64,000 nt of DNA from Muribaculaceae bacterium. GTDB lineage: Bacteria > Pseudomonadota > Alphaproteobacteria > Rs-D84. How positions within the stretch are numbered: position 1 is the stretch's first letter; the number at the start of each line of letters is the position of its first letter. Below, in pieces: positions 52,184 to 61,000 of this stretch. The stretch covers positions 186,001-250,000 of the forward strand of contig JAMPEH010000001.1 of NCBI GenBank assembly GCA_023665245.1. The letters are read 5' to 3'. The notes beneath the pieces are model-generated. The model searched no databases. It saw only the letters and a program-made list of their open reading frames with translations, and was not told the origin of the DNA. The translations under genes were made by a program, and so were the position numbers.

Positions 52184-52897
52184 ATGCAAAAATATATTGA
52201 TGCACATTGTCATATCGGATGTGACGCGGCAGATGATGCTGTCGCGGCGTTTTTCTGTAATAGTGCCACCCCTGATGATTGGGCGGATATATTGACGGTG
52301 GCTGAACACGATGCACGAATTTGTCCGTGTATTGGTGTGCATCCGTGGTGTGCGACATCTGTGTCTGACGATTGGGATACACAATTGCGCAAATTATTAA
52401 TGTCGCATCCGCATGCAATGATGGGTGAAATCGGTCTGGATAAAACGCGTCCAGATATGGATATTCAATGTAATGTGTTTGCTAAGCAATTGAAAATTGC
52501 AGTGGATATGGGTCGCACTGCACATATACATTGTGTGCATGCATGGGGTAAAATGCTGGAAATATTGCGCGGGGGCGACTTGCCGCCGACAATTATATTT
52601 CATGGGTTTGGCGGTGCGGTGGATGTTATGCGCGAAATCCTGCGATTGGGGGGCAACGTATATTTTTCATATTCGCCCACAATCGCAAATGTGCGTTATC
52701 AGACGATGCGTAATGCCGTTGCCGCCACCCCGATGGATAGAATTTTAATCGAAAGCGATGGTGCAATGTCTGCGTCTGGGGGCGCATTGTCAACCGCCGC
52801 CGCGACCATATCAGATATAAAACATATAGACATCGCCACAATGGCTGATACACTGTATCGCAATTCAGACAGGATTATTAAACAATGGATAGATTAA
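52184..52897 (+). CDS. TatD/YjjV family metal-dependent hydrolase
   Basis: 237 residues. Metal ligands in YIDAHCH (HxH), MGEIGLD (Glu), HIHCVHA, and the late ESD (ILIESDGA), the TatD TIM-barrel pattern. Family members are 3'-5' DNA exonucleases or D-amino-acyl-tRNA deacylases. It is slightly short (TatD about 260). The last 13 bp overlap the start of tcdA, so the two are translated together. Confidence 0.85.
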   Translation: MQKYIDAHCHIGCDAADDAVAAFFCNSATPDDWADILTVAEHDARICPCIGVHPWCATSVSDDWDTQLRKLLMSHPHAMMGEIGLDKTRPDMDIQCNVFAKQLKIAVDMGRTAHIHCVHAWGKMLEILRGGDLPPTIIFHGFGGAVDVMREILRLGGNVYFSYSPTIANVRYQTMRNAVAATPMDRILIESDGAMSASGGALSTAAATISDIKHIDIATMADTLYRNSDRIIKQWID

Positions 52898-53559
52898 ATA
52901 GAATACGCATGTTGCTGGGCGATGACGCAATCAGCAAATTACAAAATGCAACGGTCATGGTTGTTGGATGTGGCGCGGTTGGGTCTTTCGCGATAGAGGC
53001 TTTATCGCGTTCCGGCGTTGGTACATTGATACTGGTGGATTTTGATACGGTCGCCACATCAAATATAAATCGCCAATTGTTTGCACTGGATTCAACGGTG
53101 GCCCAGGCCAAGGTTGATGTGGCCCGCAACCGTATCCACGATATAAATCCTGATATTATTGTACATCCAATAAATATGTGTTGGGATGAAAATACAGATA
53201 TCGACGCGCGTCCTAACTTTGTGATTGATGCGATTGATGATGTGGCGGGCAAGATTGCACTGTATAAATGGTGCCGTGGGCATAATATACCGTTTATATC
53301 CAGTATGGGCGCCGCACGCAAGACGGACATTTCACAAATTAGAGTGGGGCGCATATCAAAAACAACTGTTTGCCCATTGGCGGCAAAAATCCGTCGGTTG
53401 GTGCGTGATACGAATATTGGTGATTTCCCGGTCGTATATTCGACCGAGGTTGCCAACCCAAACACCGCCCCAAATCATACATTTGGCTCAATCATAACTG
53501 TGACGGGTACATTTGGTCTGAATATGGCACAGTTTGTAATTAATGAAATTACCAAATAA
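52885..53559 (+). CDS. tcdA: tRNA threonylcarbamoyladenosine dehydratase (TcdA/CsdL)
   Basis: 224 residues with the E1-like Rossmann fold: ATP loop VVGCGAVGSFAIEALSRSGVG, DFDTVATSNINRQ, and the C-terminal EVANPNTAPNHTFGSIITVTGTFGL. It converts t6A37 to its cyclic form in tRNAs reading ANN codons. Length fits TcdA (268 in E. coli) with a shorter C-terminus. Confidence 0.85.
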   Translation: MDRLNRIRMLLGDDAISKLQNATVMVVGCGAVGSFAIEALSRSGVGTLILVDFDTVATSNINRQLFALDSTVAQAKVDVARNRIHDINPDIIVHPINMCWDENTDIDARPNFVIDAIDDVAGKIALYKWCRGHNIPFISSMGAARKTDISQIRVGRISKTTVCPLAAKIRRLVRDTNIGDFPVVYSTEVANPNTAPNHTFGSIITVTGTFGLNMAQFVINEITK

Positions 53560-53630
53560 TGCGGCAATATGTATTCGGGTATGGTATAAAATCCAATAAT
53601 AAGAACCTTTTCCTAAATGCAGTATTAGAT

Positions 53631-53659
53631 TTGCAACCGTGTTTAATGCGGTGTATAAT
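53631..53659 (+). promoter_or_regulatory. Sigma70-type promoter for DUF378 gene
   Basis: TTGCAA (53631-53636), 17-bp spacer, TATAAT (53654-53659), with an SD AAAGGAG about 45 bp downstream. Confidence 0.65.
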
Positions 53660-53711
53660 AGTCATGTCTTTTAGTCAAGACAACATCAAACCTTGAAAGG
53701 AGAAAAAAGAG

Positions 53712-53924
53712 ATGAGAGGACTAACCAACTATGTTTTGAAACCGCTGACTTTTATCGGCGCATTGAACTGGGGGCTGATTGGAATCTTTGGTTTTGATTT
53801 AGTCGCGTTTATATTTGGCCCGGGCACGGTTGCCAGCAATATCGTGTACAGCATAATCGGTATCGCCGCGTTGATATGGTTAATATGGTACTTTATCGAC
53901 CGTCCAGTACGCAACGATCGTTAA
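53712..53924 (+). CDS. DUF378 small membrane protein
   Basis: 70 residues with two membrane helices. KPLTFIGALNWGLIGIFGFDLVAFIFG and ALIWLIWYF match the DUF378 family (L..IGALNWGLVG.F..DLVA.iFG). Function in the family is unknown; often stress-linked. AAAGGAGAAAAAAG precedes the ATG; a promoter and a terminator of its own make it a single-gene unit. Confidence 0.85.
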   Translation: MRGLTNYVLKPLTFIGALNWGLIGIFGFDLVAFIFGPGTVASNIVYSIIGIAALIWLIWYFIDRPVRNDR

Positions 53925-53951
53925 CGTTCGCGTATTATGTTTTCATGTCAT

Positions 53952-53980
53952 AAAAATTCCCACCGATTGGTGGGTGTTTT
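53952..53980. terminator. Intrinsic terminator between convergent genes
   Basis: ATTCCCACC/GGTGGGTG stem followed by TTTTTT, between the DUF378 gene and the HTH gene. Confidence 0.8.
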
Positions 53981-54220
53981 TTATTTGCGATTGTTAAAAT
54001 TACGTGCCTTTAACATCATGATACCGTATGACATTATTCGATATAAAACATCTTCGGGGATAACCAGGCGTCCTGATTCATATTGTGCCAGTTCACAACG
54101 CTGTATCCGCAGAATTGGTGCCAATTCTCTGCGTCCTAAACATGCACTGCGTCGTGCGTGTCGCAGTGCCGCGCCCACATGCCGTGTGTCAATTAATACT
54201 ATTGTCATTTTTTTCTCCAT
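53981..54220 (-). CDS. Small HTH protein
   Basis: 79 residues from ATG 54220 (GGAG upstream; ATG 54208 also possible). HVGAALRHARRSACLGRRELAPILRIQRCELAQYESG has the XRE pattern (lg..LR..R...g.s...lA..l.v....l..yE.G). It resembles in size the HTH gene at 28325-28561. Structured element E lies 48 nt upstream on the same strand. Likely DNA-binding regulator; target unknown. Confidence 0.65.
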   Translation of the reverse strand: MEKKMTIVLIDTRHVGAALRHARRSACLGRRELAPILRIQRCELAQYESGRLVIPEDVLYRIMSYGIMMLKARNFNNRK

Positions 54221-54267
54221 TGTTTTATTCTCCGCCACCGGAGGGGTGCCCGCAAGGCGGGGAGGGT

Positions 54268-54421
54268 TATAAAAACACCGCTTTGATTAGAAGCGGTTGG
54301 AGGTTAACAACTATTAAAAGATAAATAGCGTCGTTTATTGGATATTCACGACCCTCCAACCAGGTTGGAGAATATTCTTTTAAAGAGGTTGTTAAGCCTC
54401 ACATTGGTAATCACCCAATGC
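54268..54421 (-). ncRNA. Structured RNA element E (class I)
   Basis: Minus-strand promoter TTTACA, 17 bp, TATAAT (plus 54451-54456 and 54428-54433). 5' hairpin ATTGG/CCAAT; outer stem TTAACAAC ... GTTGTTAA flanked by GAGG/CCTC; hairpin CTCCAAC/GTTGGAG; stem GTCGT/ACGAC with loop GAATATCCAATAA; 3' strand CCTCCAACC; terminator ACCGCTT/AAGCGGT then GTTTTTAT. It lacks the second variable hairpin of the other class I members. A palindromic CCCCGCCTTGCGGG repeat lies between it and the HTH gene. Confidence 0.68.
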
Positions 54422-54466
54422 AAGGGCATTATAACATGTAATTTTTAGATTGTAAAACACTAATAA

Positions 54467-54494
54467 AAATGGCGGATATTATATCCGCCATTGG
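54467..54494 (-). terminator. Intrinsic terminator of the RNase E/G gene
   Basis: Perfect stem AATGGCGGATA/TATCCGCCATT at the end of the gene. Confidence 0.75.
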
Positions 54495-56288
54495 TTATCC
54501 AACCAGTTTTTGCCACAACGTTTTCTTTTTTTGCTGCTTTTTGCGGCGACGCCGTGGTGCATTCATTGTTGTCTTTTTGGCATCAACATGACGTGAATTT
54601 TTCTTTTGTGCATCTGTTGATGGTGCGTGTGCGTTCAACAATTCTTCGGTTTTATTTTGTTCTGGGGCGACACGCTGGATTGAATATTGATCAATATTCA
54701 TCAGACTGTCGTCACCGACAATTACAATTTCCGTATCAAATTGTGATTCCATTTCTGCCAGTTCTGCGCGTTTGTGATTCAACAAATACACCGCGACATC
54801 AGTCGGTACTGTCATAATGATTTTTTGCGCGCTTTTTGCCAACAATTTTTCCTGTAAATGGCGGAACAATATTATTGCTGCGGTTTGAATTGATGGAACA
54901 ACACCGGCCCCCAGACAGTGCGGGCACGCCACGTATGACGATTCCATAAAACTGCTGCGCAGACGTTGACGTGACAACATCAACACACCAAATGCATTGA
55001 TTTTTGCAACCTGGGTACGGGCGCGGTCACGTTTCATAACCTCGCGCATTTTCATTTCCAGTTTGCGATTGTTCTTTTCTTCTTCCATGTCGATAAAGTC
55101 AATCGCAACAATCCCGGCCAAATCACGCAGACGCAATTGGATGGCGATTTCTTCGGCGGCCTCTAAATTTGTGTTCAGTGCTGTTTGTTCGATATCTTTT
55201 TCTTTTATCGCACGGGACGAATTTACGTCAATGGTCACCATTGCCTCGGTCTGGTTAATAACCAGTGACCCACCTGATGGCAATGCAACATATGGGCCGT
55301 GCAACCCTTCCAGTTGTTTTTCAACACCGGCCTTGGTCATTAATGGAACCGCCGCATCTTTGTACAGTACCAATTGCTTGCGCGGGGCGCGACCATACAT
55401 CTGTTGAAAATATTGTTTGGCGGCGTCAAATGCCTCTTCGCCCTGGATGACCAAAACATCATCTTTATCGGCCAAGAAATCACGCACCACACGACGCAGC
55501 AGCGAATCTTCGGTATGAATAATGACAGGCGCCACTGATTCCAATGTCGTTTTACGAATTTCGTTCCACAGATTTACCAAGTAATCATAGTCGCCCGCGA
55601 TATCTTCGGCCGATGCACCAAACGCAGCCGTACGCAGAACAACGGTCATACCCTTTGGGATTTTTAAGCCATGCATAATTTCACGCAGACGTGCGCGTTC
55701 AGATTTGTCTGAAATCTTTTTTGAAATACCATAACTGTTGCGTTTGCGCGAATTCGGCATCAGAACCGCAAAACGACCTGCCAACGACAGATATGTTGTC
55801 ATCGACGCACCCTTTTGGCCGCGTTCTTCTTTAACGCCTTGAACCAGCAGAATCTGCTTTGGTTTTATTACATCCTGAATTTTAAATTCACGTGCGCGTT
55901 TTACAAATTCTTTGTTATCTTCGCCGGCACTGTGGTCATCATATTCAGCGACTTCGTCCCCTTCGTCATCAGGGTCATCGTCATCATCAACAATATTGGC
56001 ATGTGCCAGTTCCAACAGTTTCTTTTTTTGTTCCGGTGTCACCTGGTAATAATCCGGGTGGATTTCCGAAAATGGCAAAAATCCGTTCTTGCCTGTGCCA
56101 TAATCAACGAACGCCGCCTGCAATGACGGTTCTACACGTATAACCTTGGCCAGATAAATATTCCCCTTTATTTGGGGCTTTGTCGTTGTTTCAACGTCAA
56201 AATCAGAAACGCGATTTATTGCCGTATCAACAACTACCACCCTGGTTTCTTCCGGGTGGACTGCATCCACATAAATCTTTTTTGACAT
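54495..56288 (-). CDS. rne: Ribonuclease E/G family protein
   Basis: 597 residues from ATG 56288 (AAAGGA upstream). S1 domain (KGNIYLAKVIRVEPSLQAAFVDYGTGKNGFLPF), an acidic insertion (about 95-120: DDDDDPDDEGDEVAEYDDHSAGEDN), catalytic region VTIDVNSSRAI and GIVAIDFIDM with metal-binding aspartates, and Zn-link CPHCLGAG. C-terminus short and basic (RRRRKKQQKKKTLWQKL). Size lies between RNase G (489) and E. coli RNase E (1061), with no long degradosome scaffold. Initiates mRNA decay and rRNA/tRNA processing. Confidence 0.93.
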   Translation of the reverse strand: MSKKIYVDAVHPEETRVVVVDTAINRVSDFDVETTTKPQIKGNIYLAKVIRVEPSLQAAFVDYGTGKNGFLPFSEIHPDYYQVTPEQKKKLLELAHANIVDDDDDPDDEGDEVAEYDDHSAGEDNKEFVKRAREFKIQDVIKPKQILLVQGVKEERGQKGASMTTYLSLAGRFAVLMPNSRKRNSYGISKKISDKSERARLREIMHGLKIPKGMTVVLRTAAFGASAEDIAGDYDYLVNLWNEIRKTTLESVAPVIIHTEDSLLRRVVRDFLADKDDVLVIQGEEAFDAAKQYFQQMYGRAPRKQLVLYKDAAVPLMTKAGVEKQLEGLHGPYVALPSGGSLVINQTEAMVTIDVNSSRAIKEKDIEQTALNTNLEAAEEIAIQLRLRDLAGIVAIDFIDMEEEKNNRKLEMKMREVMKRDRARTQVAKINAFGVLMLSRQRLRSSFMESSYVACPHCLGAGVVPSIQTAAIILFRHLQEKLLAKSAQKIIMTVPTDVAVYLLNHKRAELAEMESQFDTEIVIVGDDSLMNIDQYSIQRVAPEQNKTEELLNAHAPSTDAQKKNSRHVDAKKTTMNAPRRRRKKQQKKKTLWQKLVG

Positions 56289-56494
56289 CAATTAATCCTT
56301 TGGTTTTCAGTGCGTATGCGATGGCAATAATCCGTCCCCGTGGGGCGTCCATGCCCATGCCAAGGGATTGCACCACGATAATCATCAGTGCACATCGGAT
56401 TAATGAAAATAGAGATAAAATAAACACCTATATTAACCCCATATCATACGACAAGCCTCAGCATACCATGTCGCATAATATGTTGGCAAGGTAT

Positions 56495-57526
56495 TTATTT
56501 TCGCACCCGGCGATTTTTTGGAATATGTGGCAATTTCTGGCGGGCGTCGTCAATTCTTTGTTTGGCACGGTTTGCCCACGACCGCATTTTTGCCCGCAAC
56601 CAGCGTTCGTATATAAAGAACAAACTGCCAACCCCAATTAATGGCAAAACATAGTAAATGATGCGATATGCCAACAGTGCGCCAAAAATGTTCGCCTTGT
56701 CTACGGTATCGGGCAATGCGACCAAAAACACTGTTTCAAATACACCGATTCCACCGGGGACCTGGCTGAATACACCTGTGGTCTGGGCAATAACAAACAG
56801 ACCGATATATGTTCCAAACGGAATATTTATAAATGGTGACATACAGAAATACAAAACCAATCCTGCCAGTAAACTGTCCGTTATCCCCAGCAGCATTTGT
56901 ACCAGTGCCATACGTGTTGTCGGAATTTCAAAGCGTAATTTGCCAATATTCAGACTTTTTTTATGAAAGAACAGCGTCATCGCAAAGTATGCCAGTATCG
57001 CCGCCCCACAGAATATGAACAGGGTATCTAATCCGACACTGGCGGCCTGGGGGAATACTTCGCGTGGAACCAGGAAATATCCGATAATTACAATTGCCGC
57101 CGCACCCAAGAAGTATGTAAATCCATTTATAGTCAGCATTTTTACAATGTCGCCACCACGAATGCGCCACCGTGTATACAGGCGATATCGAATTGCGCCA
57201 CCACTGACAACCGCGTGTCCGGCATTGTTGCTGATTGCAAACCCCAGCATCCCGGCCAGCATCCATTTCCACCATGTCACTTTTTTATGTTCGCCCACAT
57301 ACCATAATGCCAAATAGTCATATAACGACAATGCAAAATATCCTGCCAGACATGCTAAACATGCTGCAATCAGGCTGGCCATTGGAATTGCGGCAATCGC
57401 ATGTGCAATGTCGCGCAGCCTGTAATTGCGCAACTGCCACCACAACATACCAACCGCCAGAACAAAAAAGAAAATCCCAGAATAACTGACCAGTTTTTTG
57501 AACAAACGCTTTGTTTTGTTTGACAT
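56495..57526 (-). CDS. Lysylphosphatidylglycerol synthase-like transmembrane protein (UPF0104/YbhN)
   Basis: 343 residues from ATG 57526 (AAAAGGATATAT upstream). Eight or so membrane helices with YDYLALWYV, NNAGHAVVSGGAIRYRLY and FSQVPGGIGVFETVFL, the conserved blocks of the MprF/AglD/YbhN membrane domain. It lacks the aminoacyltransferase domain, so substrate is unknown. Basic C-terminal tail. The gap to the RNase E/G gene (56289-56494) holds no supported gene. Confidence 0.85.
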   Translation of the reverse strand: MSNKTKRLFKKLVSYSGIFFFVLAVGMLWWQLRNYRLRDIAHAIAAIPMASLIAACLACLAGYFALSLYDYLALWYVGEHKKVTWWKWMLAGMLGFAISNNAGHAVVSGGAIRYRLYTRWRIRGGDIVKMLTINGFTYFLGAAAIVIIGYFLVPREVFPQAASVGLDTLFIFCGAAILAYFAMTLFFHKKSLNIGKLRFEIPTTRMALVQMLLGITDSLLAGLVLYFCMSPFINIPFGTYIGLFVIAQTTGVFSQVPGGIGVFETVFLVALPDTVDKANIFGALLAYRIIYYVLPLIGVGSLFFIYERWLRAKMRSWANRAKQRIDDARQKLPHIPKNRRVRK

Positions 57527-57589
57527 ATATATCCTTTTACAGATACGACAGGATAACAATATGCATATAAAAATGCAAACCTTAATATT

Positions 57590-58168
57590 TTATCGTAAAT
57601 CATAAACATATAGTTTATGTGGGTATTTCTTTAAACCATACCGTGTATAGCCACGGGGCAGGGTGATAACCCGGGTCGGCGTCATATTATCTGCCGGTAT
57701 GACCAGTGTAATCAGAACCCGGAACTTATCTTGATATTTATATAGGTACTCATTAAATCCAGGGCCCATATATGCAACAGAGATATCGAAACCGTCGGAT
57801 TGCGCCAAATATTCAAACGCGTCACACCATACGGTTTTATTGTGACTGAACGTGATGAAATCCTTTGTCTTTGAAACAAGTGCCGCAAACGGCATGTTTT
57901 CCAGACCGACAGTTGACATTTTACATCTGCGTGAAATCATGCGTGCCATACCACCATATCCCGACCCGATATCGCATACAGTGTGCATATCTGAAAAATG
58001 CATATTTATTTCATCCACAACCGCCCGACGCAGTCTGTGTGTACTGGGGACCAATGGGATTTTACGCCGAATATAACATACGACTACCTCCATACTGTCC
58101 AGGAACAAGAATAACACCAATACAGTGATAATCCCTGCAATTAAGTAAAATGATATTGGTATTTGCAT
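57590..58168 (-). CDS. Membrane-anchored class I SAM-dependent methyltransferase-like protein
   Basis: 192 residues from ATG 58168; the longer frame upstream is unlikely. One N-terminal membrane helix (FYLIAGIITVLVLFLFLDSM), then HTVCDIGSGYGGMARMISRR as SAM motif I and NKTVWCDAFEYL as a later motif. The layout of helix plus short methyltransferase core is common in gut alphaproteobacteria. Substrate unknown. Divergent from the secreted-protein gene at 58361. Confidence 0.7.
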   Translation of the reverse strand: MQIPISFYLIAGIITVLVLFLFLDSMEVVVCYIRRKIPLVPSTHRLRRAVVDEINMHFSDMHTVCDIGSGYGGMARMISRRCKMSTVGLENMPFAALVSKTKDFITFSHNKTVWCDAFEYLAQSDGFDISVAYMGPGFNEYLYKYQDKFRVLITLVIPADNMTPTRVITLPRGYTRYGLKKYPHKLYVYDLR

Positions 58169-58360
58169 AAGATTATTATGGATTATATCGCGTACGAAAA
58201 CAATGAAATAATCGGAAATCGTGCCTATTGCGATTATGATATTGATTGGTATTATTATAATGCTTTGACACAGAAGAGAGAGCCCGCCAAAAGGGGATAT
58301 CACGCACCAATTAAATGGATTTGTTTGATATTTCCTTTGGCTTTTATTATAATTATATTG

Positions 58361-58660
58361 ATGAAACGAAAATATATATTTTGCCTGTTGGGGTTGGGGA
58401 TGTCTGTTGTATTGTCTGCACATGCCGATGATGTTTATTTGCCACAGACAGACGTTGTTGCTGAACCGTCAGTGCCTGCACCGGCGCCAACGTCTTTTAT
58501 ATCAATAAATACTGATGGCGCATTGGATATGAATTGGACGGCGGCATTGGAATTCACAGATCCCGCATTGCGACCTGTGCCAATTGTTTTGCCATTTTTA
58601 TCCGATTATCCCATTGATAATCTGGAAATAAAACTGCGTGTTTTAAACCTGAAATTCTAG
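58361..58660 (+). CDS. Small secreted protein of unknown function
   Basis: 99 residues from ATG 58361, with signal peptide MKRKYIFCLLGLGMSVVLSAHA. Mature part is Pro/Ala-rich then hydrophobic (DVVAEPSVPAPAPTSF, ALRPVPIVLPFL). Upstream in-frame codons (from 58163) have no ribosome site. No family recognised. Confidence 0.55.
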   Translation: MKRKYIFCLLGLGMSVVLSAHADDVYLPQTDVVAEPSVPAPAPTSFISINTDGALDMNWTAALEFTDPALRPVPIVLPFLSDYPIDNLEIKLRVLNLKF

Positions 58661-58685
58661 ATTTATTTGTTTTTTTATCTTGCAC

Positions 58686-58737
58686 TTGACACAGTGTCAG
58701 AATTGCGATATGTTCTAAATATCTGACACGGTGTCAG
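58686..58737 (+). promoter_or_regulatory. Promoter with paired operator palindromes for tetR operon
   Basis: TTGACA (58686-58691), 17-bp spacer, TATGTT (58709-58714). Two perfect or near-perfect palindromes TGACACAGTGTCA (58687-58699) and CTGACACGGTGTCAG (58723-58737) overlap the -35 box and lie past the -10. The regulator encoded next is the obvious binder (inference). Confidence 0.75.
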
Positions 58738-58758
58738 AAAGGGTAAGGAAACATTATA

Positions 58759-59412
58759 ATGACTGACATAACACACAGTGATATACGTCGTGCGGAAATA
58801 ATTAATGCATGCCGCCAATTGTATTTAACACGTAATTTCAAAGATATATCAATTAAAGAAATTAGTCATTTAACCAGTTTTTCACGACCGTCTATTTATA
58901 ATTATTTCACCAGCCTGGAAAGTATTTTTCTGGAAATTTTCCGTCAAGAGTATGTTTGTTGGTGCGATGATATGGATGAAATATTAAAAAATAACACTAC
59001 GTTGTCCGTCACCGTATTTGCAGATAAATTGGCGCAAACACTGCAACGGCGCGCAGTATTATTAAAATTGCTGTCTATGAATCTGTATGATTTGGAAGAA
59101 AATTGCACCCTGGATGAATTGATTGCGTTTAAGCGCGAATACAAGCGGGCGCTGAATACAGTGGAACGGTTGCTGAATACTTATTTCCCTGAAATGGGCA
59201 GTAATGACACAGAACAATTTATATTCTGCTTCTTTCCGTTTTTATTCGGATTGTATCCGTATACCAACGTCACACAAAAACAGTCTGATGCAATGGTGGT
59301 GGCCGGTGCACGGTTCCCACAAAAGAAAGACGTTTATGGTTTCGCATATCAAACGATTTTAACACTGCTGCACGGCATTATGCCCGTGGCAAATAACACA
59401 CAAAAGGAGTAA
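58759..59412 (+). CDS. TetR/AcrR family regulator
   Basis: 217 residues. N-terminal HTH: RRAEIINACRQLYLTRNFKDISIKEISHLTSFSRPSIYNYFTSLESIFLEIF, typical of TetR. The C-terminal 150 residues (TETR_C-like) would bind a small ligand and release the paired TGACACnGTGTCA operators at its own promoter. It is followed by hydrolase and flavodoxin genes in one operon, so it probably controls all three. Confidence 0.9.
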   Translation: MTDITHSDIRRAEIINACRQLYLTRNFKDISIKEISHLTSFSRPSIYNYFTSLESIFLEIFRQEYVCWCDDMDEILKNNTTLSVTVFADKLAQTLQRRAVLLKLLSMNLYDLEENCTLDELIAFKREYKRALNTVERLLNTYFPEMGSNDTEQFIFCFFPFLFGLYPYTNVTQKQSDAMVVAGARFPQKKDVYGFAYQTILTLLHGIMPVANNTQKE

Positions 59413-59415
59413 TGG

Positions 59416-60444
59416 ATGAAAACAACCGCGATAATTTTTGGCCTGATTTGCATTTGCGCATTAATCATTGGGGGCATAAAATTAATAAACAATAACAAAT
59501 GGGATAAGACATTTGCGCGAAATGAAAATGTTTCCGTACACAGGGTACATTTTAAAAACCGCTATGGCATTGAATTGGCTGGTGATTTGTATATTCCGAA
59601 AAACAAGACTGCCGATAAAATGCCGGCGATTGTGGTGTCCGGCCCATTTGGTGCAAATAAAGAACAGGCGTCTGGACTCTATGCCCAGGAATTGGCATCA
59701 CGTGGATTTGTCACATTGGCATTTGACCCGTCGTTCACGGGTGAAAGTGGTGGTGCCCCACGTAATGTCGCATCCCCTGATATCAGCACCGAAGATATAT
59801 CTGCGGCTGTAGATTACCTGTCTAATAATAAAAATGTTGATGCGGATAAAATTGGGGCACTGGGGATATGTGGCTTTGGCGGTTTTGCACTAAATGCCGC
59901 GGCAATGGATACGCGTATTCACGCGACAGTCACGTCAACAATGTATGATATGAGCCGCGTTAACGCAAACGGATACTTTGACGCCATGGATGCGGATGCA
60001 CGTCACGCATTAAAAGAACAATTGAACACACAACGTACGGCAGATTTTGCATCGGGTACATATGCAATTGGCGATGGTTTGCCAAACGAATTGACCGGCG
60101 ATGAACCACAATTTCTGAAAGATTACTATGATTATTATAAAACACCACGCGGATATCACAAACGGTCAAAGAATTCAAATACAGATTGGACAAAAACAAC
60201 AGCACTGTCATTTATGAATATGCCGATTTTGTCATACAGTAATGAAATTCGTACGCCGGTATTAATGATTCATGGGGCAAATGCGCACAGCCGCTATTTC
60301 AGCGAAGACTCATTCAAGAAACTGACTGGCGATAACAAAGAACTGATGATTATCCCGGATGCGGTTCACGTCGATTTGTATGACAATATGGAAAAAATAC
60401 CATTTGATAAAATCGAAACGTTCTTTAAAACAAGCTTGAAATAG
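59416..60444 (+). CDS. Alpha/beta hydrolase (dienelactone-hydrolase-like), membrane-anchored
   Basis: 342 residues. N-terminal hydrophobic anchor (AIIFGLICICALIIGGIKLI), then the hydrolase core GPFGANKEQASGLYAQELASRGF and nucleophile region GALGICGFGGFALNAAAMD where Cys or Ser in GxCxG is the expected nucleophile; VLMIHGANAHSRYFSEDSF and the late His in VHVDLYD complete the triad. Members near TetR and flavodoxin genes are thought to act on small xenobiotics. 3 bp behind tetR, so the operon is tight. Confidence 0.8.
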   Translation: MKTTAIIFGLICICALIIGGIKLINNNKWDKTFARNENVSVHRVHFKNRYGIELAGDLYIPKNKTADKMPAIVVSGPFGANKEQASGLYAQELASRGFVTLAFDPSFTGESGGAPRNVASPDISTEDISAAVDYLSNNKNVDADKIGALGICGFGGFALNAAAMDTRIHATVTSTMYDMSRVNANGYFDAMDADARHALKEQLNTQRTADFASGTYAIGDGLPNELTGDEPQFLKDYYDYYKTPRGYHKRSKNSNTDWTKTTALSFMNMPILSYSNEIRTPVLMIHGANAHSRYFSEDSFKKLTGDNKELMIIPDAVHVDLYDNMEKIPFDKIETFFKTSLK

Positions 60445-60455
60445 GGGGCATAAAA

Positions 60456-60995
60456 ATGAGAAAAACAATAATCGCATTGGGGGCGATTATGGCGACCGCA
60501 TATGCGGCAAATGCAAAGACATTGGTTGTATATTATTCTGCCACAGGTGTCACCCAGGGTGTCGCAGAAAAAATCGCAAATGCAACAGGTGGCGATTTGT
60601 GGAAATTGGAACCCGCACAACCGTACACAGATGCAGATTTAAGTTATACAGACCCAGAATCCCGCGTTATGCGTGAACACAACAGTGGCAATCCACACAC
60701 GGAATTGGCAAATCCGACGCCTGATAATTGGGCCGAATACGATACCGTGTTTATTGGCGCACCAATTTGGTGGTACCAGGCATCGTGGGTTATAAACGAA
60801 TTTCTGACACAAAATGATTTCGGTACCAAGACGGTTGTCCCGTTTGTCACATCCGCATCCAGCCCGCTGGCGGATTCCGATACAAAAATGCAAAGTCTGG
60901 CCACCGGTGGCAATTGGGTCGCGGGCCAACGTTTTGGATATGGCACCACTGCCGATGATGTTAATGCATTTGTGACACGTGCCACCGCAAAATAA
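60456..60995 (+). CDS. Exported flavodoxin-like protein
   Basis: 179 residues. Signal peptide MRKTIIALGAIMATAYAANA, then TLVVYYSATGVTQGVAEKIA (FMN-phosphate loop of flavodoxin/WrbA type), YDTVFIGAPIWWYQASWVIN and VVPFVTSASS. Flavodoxins usually stay in the cytoplasm; the signal peptide predicts a periplasmic form, which is unusual but known in some gut bacteria. It is the last gene of the tetR-hydrolase operon and probably supplies electrons to a reductive step. Confidence 0.82.
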   Translation: MRKTIIALGAIMATAYAANAKTLVVYYSATGVTQGVAEKIANATGGDLWKLEPAQPYTDADLSYTDPESRVMREHNSGNPHTELANPTPDNWAEYDTVFIGAPIWWYQASWVINEFLTQNDFGTKTVVPFVTSASSPLADSDTKMQSLATGGNWVAGQRFGYGTTADDVNAFVTRATAK

Positions 60996-61000
60996 TTACA

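Noticed and set aside
8878..54421. The nine structured elements as integron attC sites
   Set aside because: They have long palindromic stems that vary in sequence, but each has its own promoter and terminator, there is no integron integrase in the window, and the genes between them are not cassette arrays.
56227..56427. 66-codon minus-strand ORF between the RNase E/G gene and the LPG-synthase-like gene
   Set aside because: It overlaps the start of the RNase E/G gene, has no ribosome site and no recognisable family.
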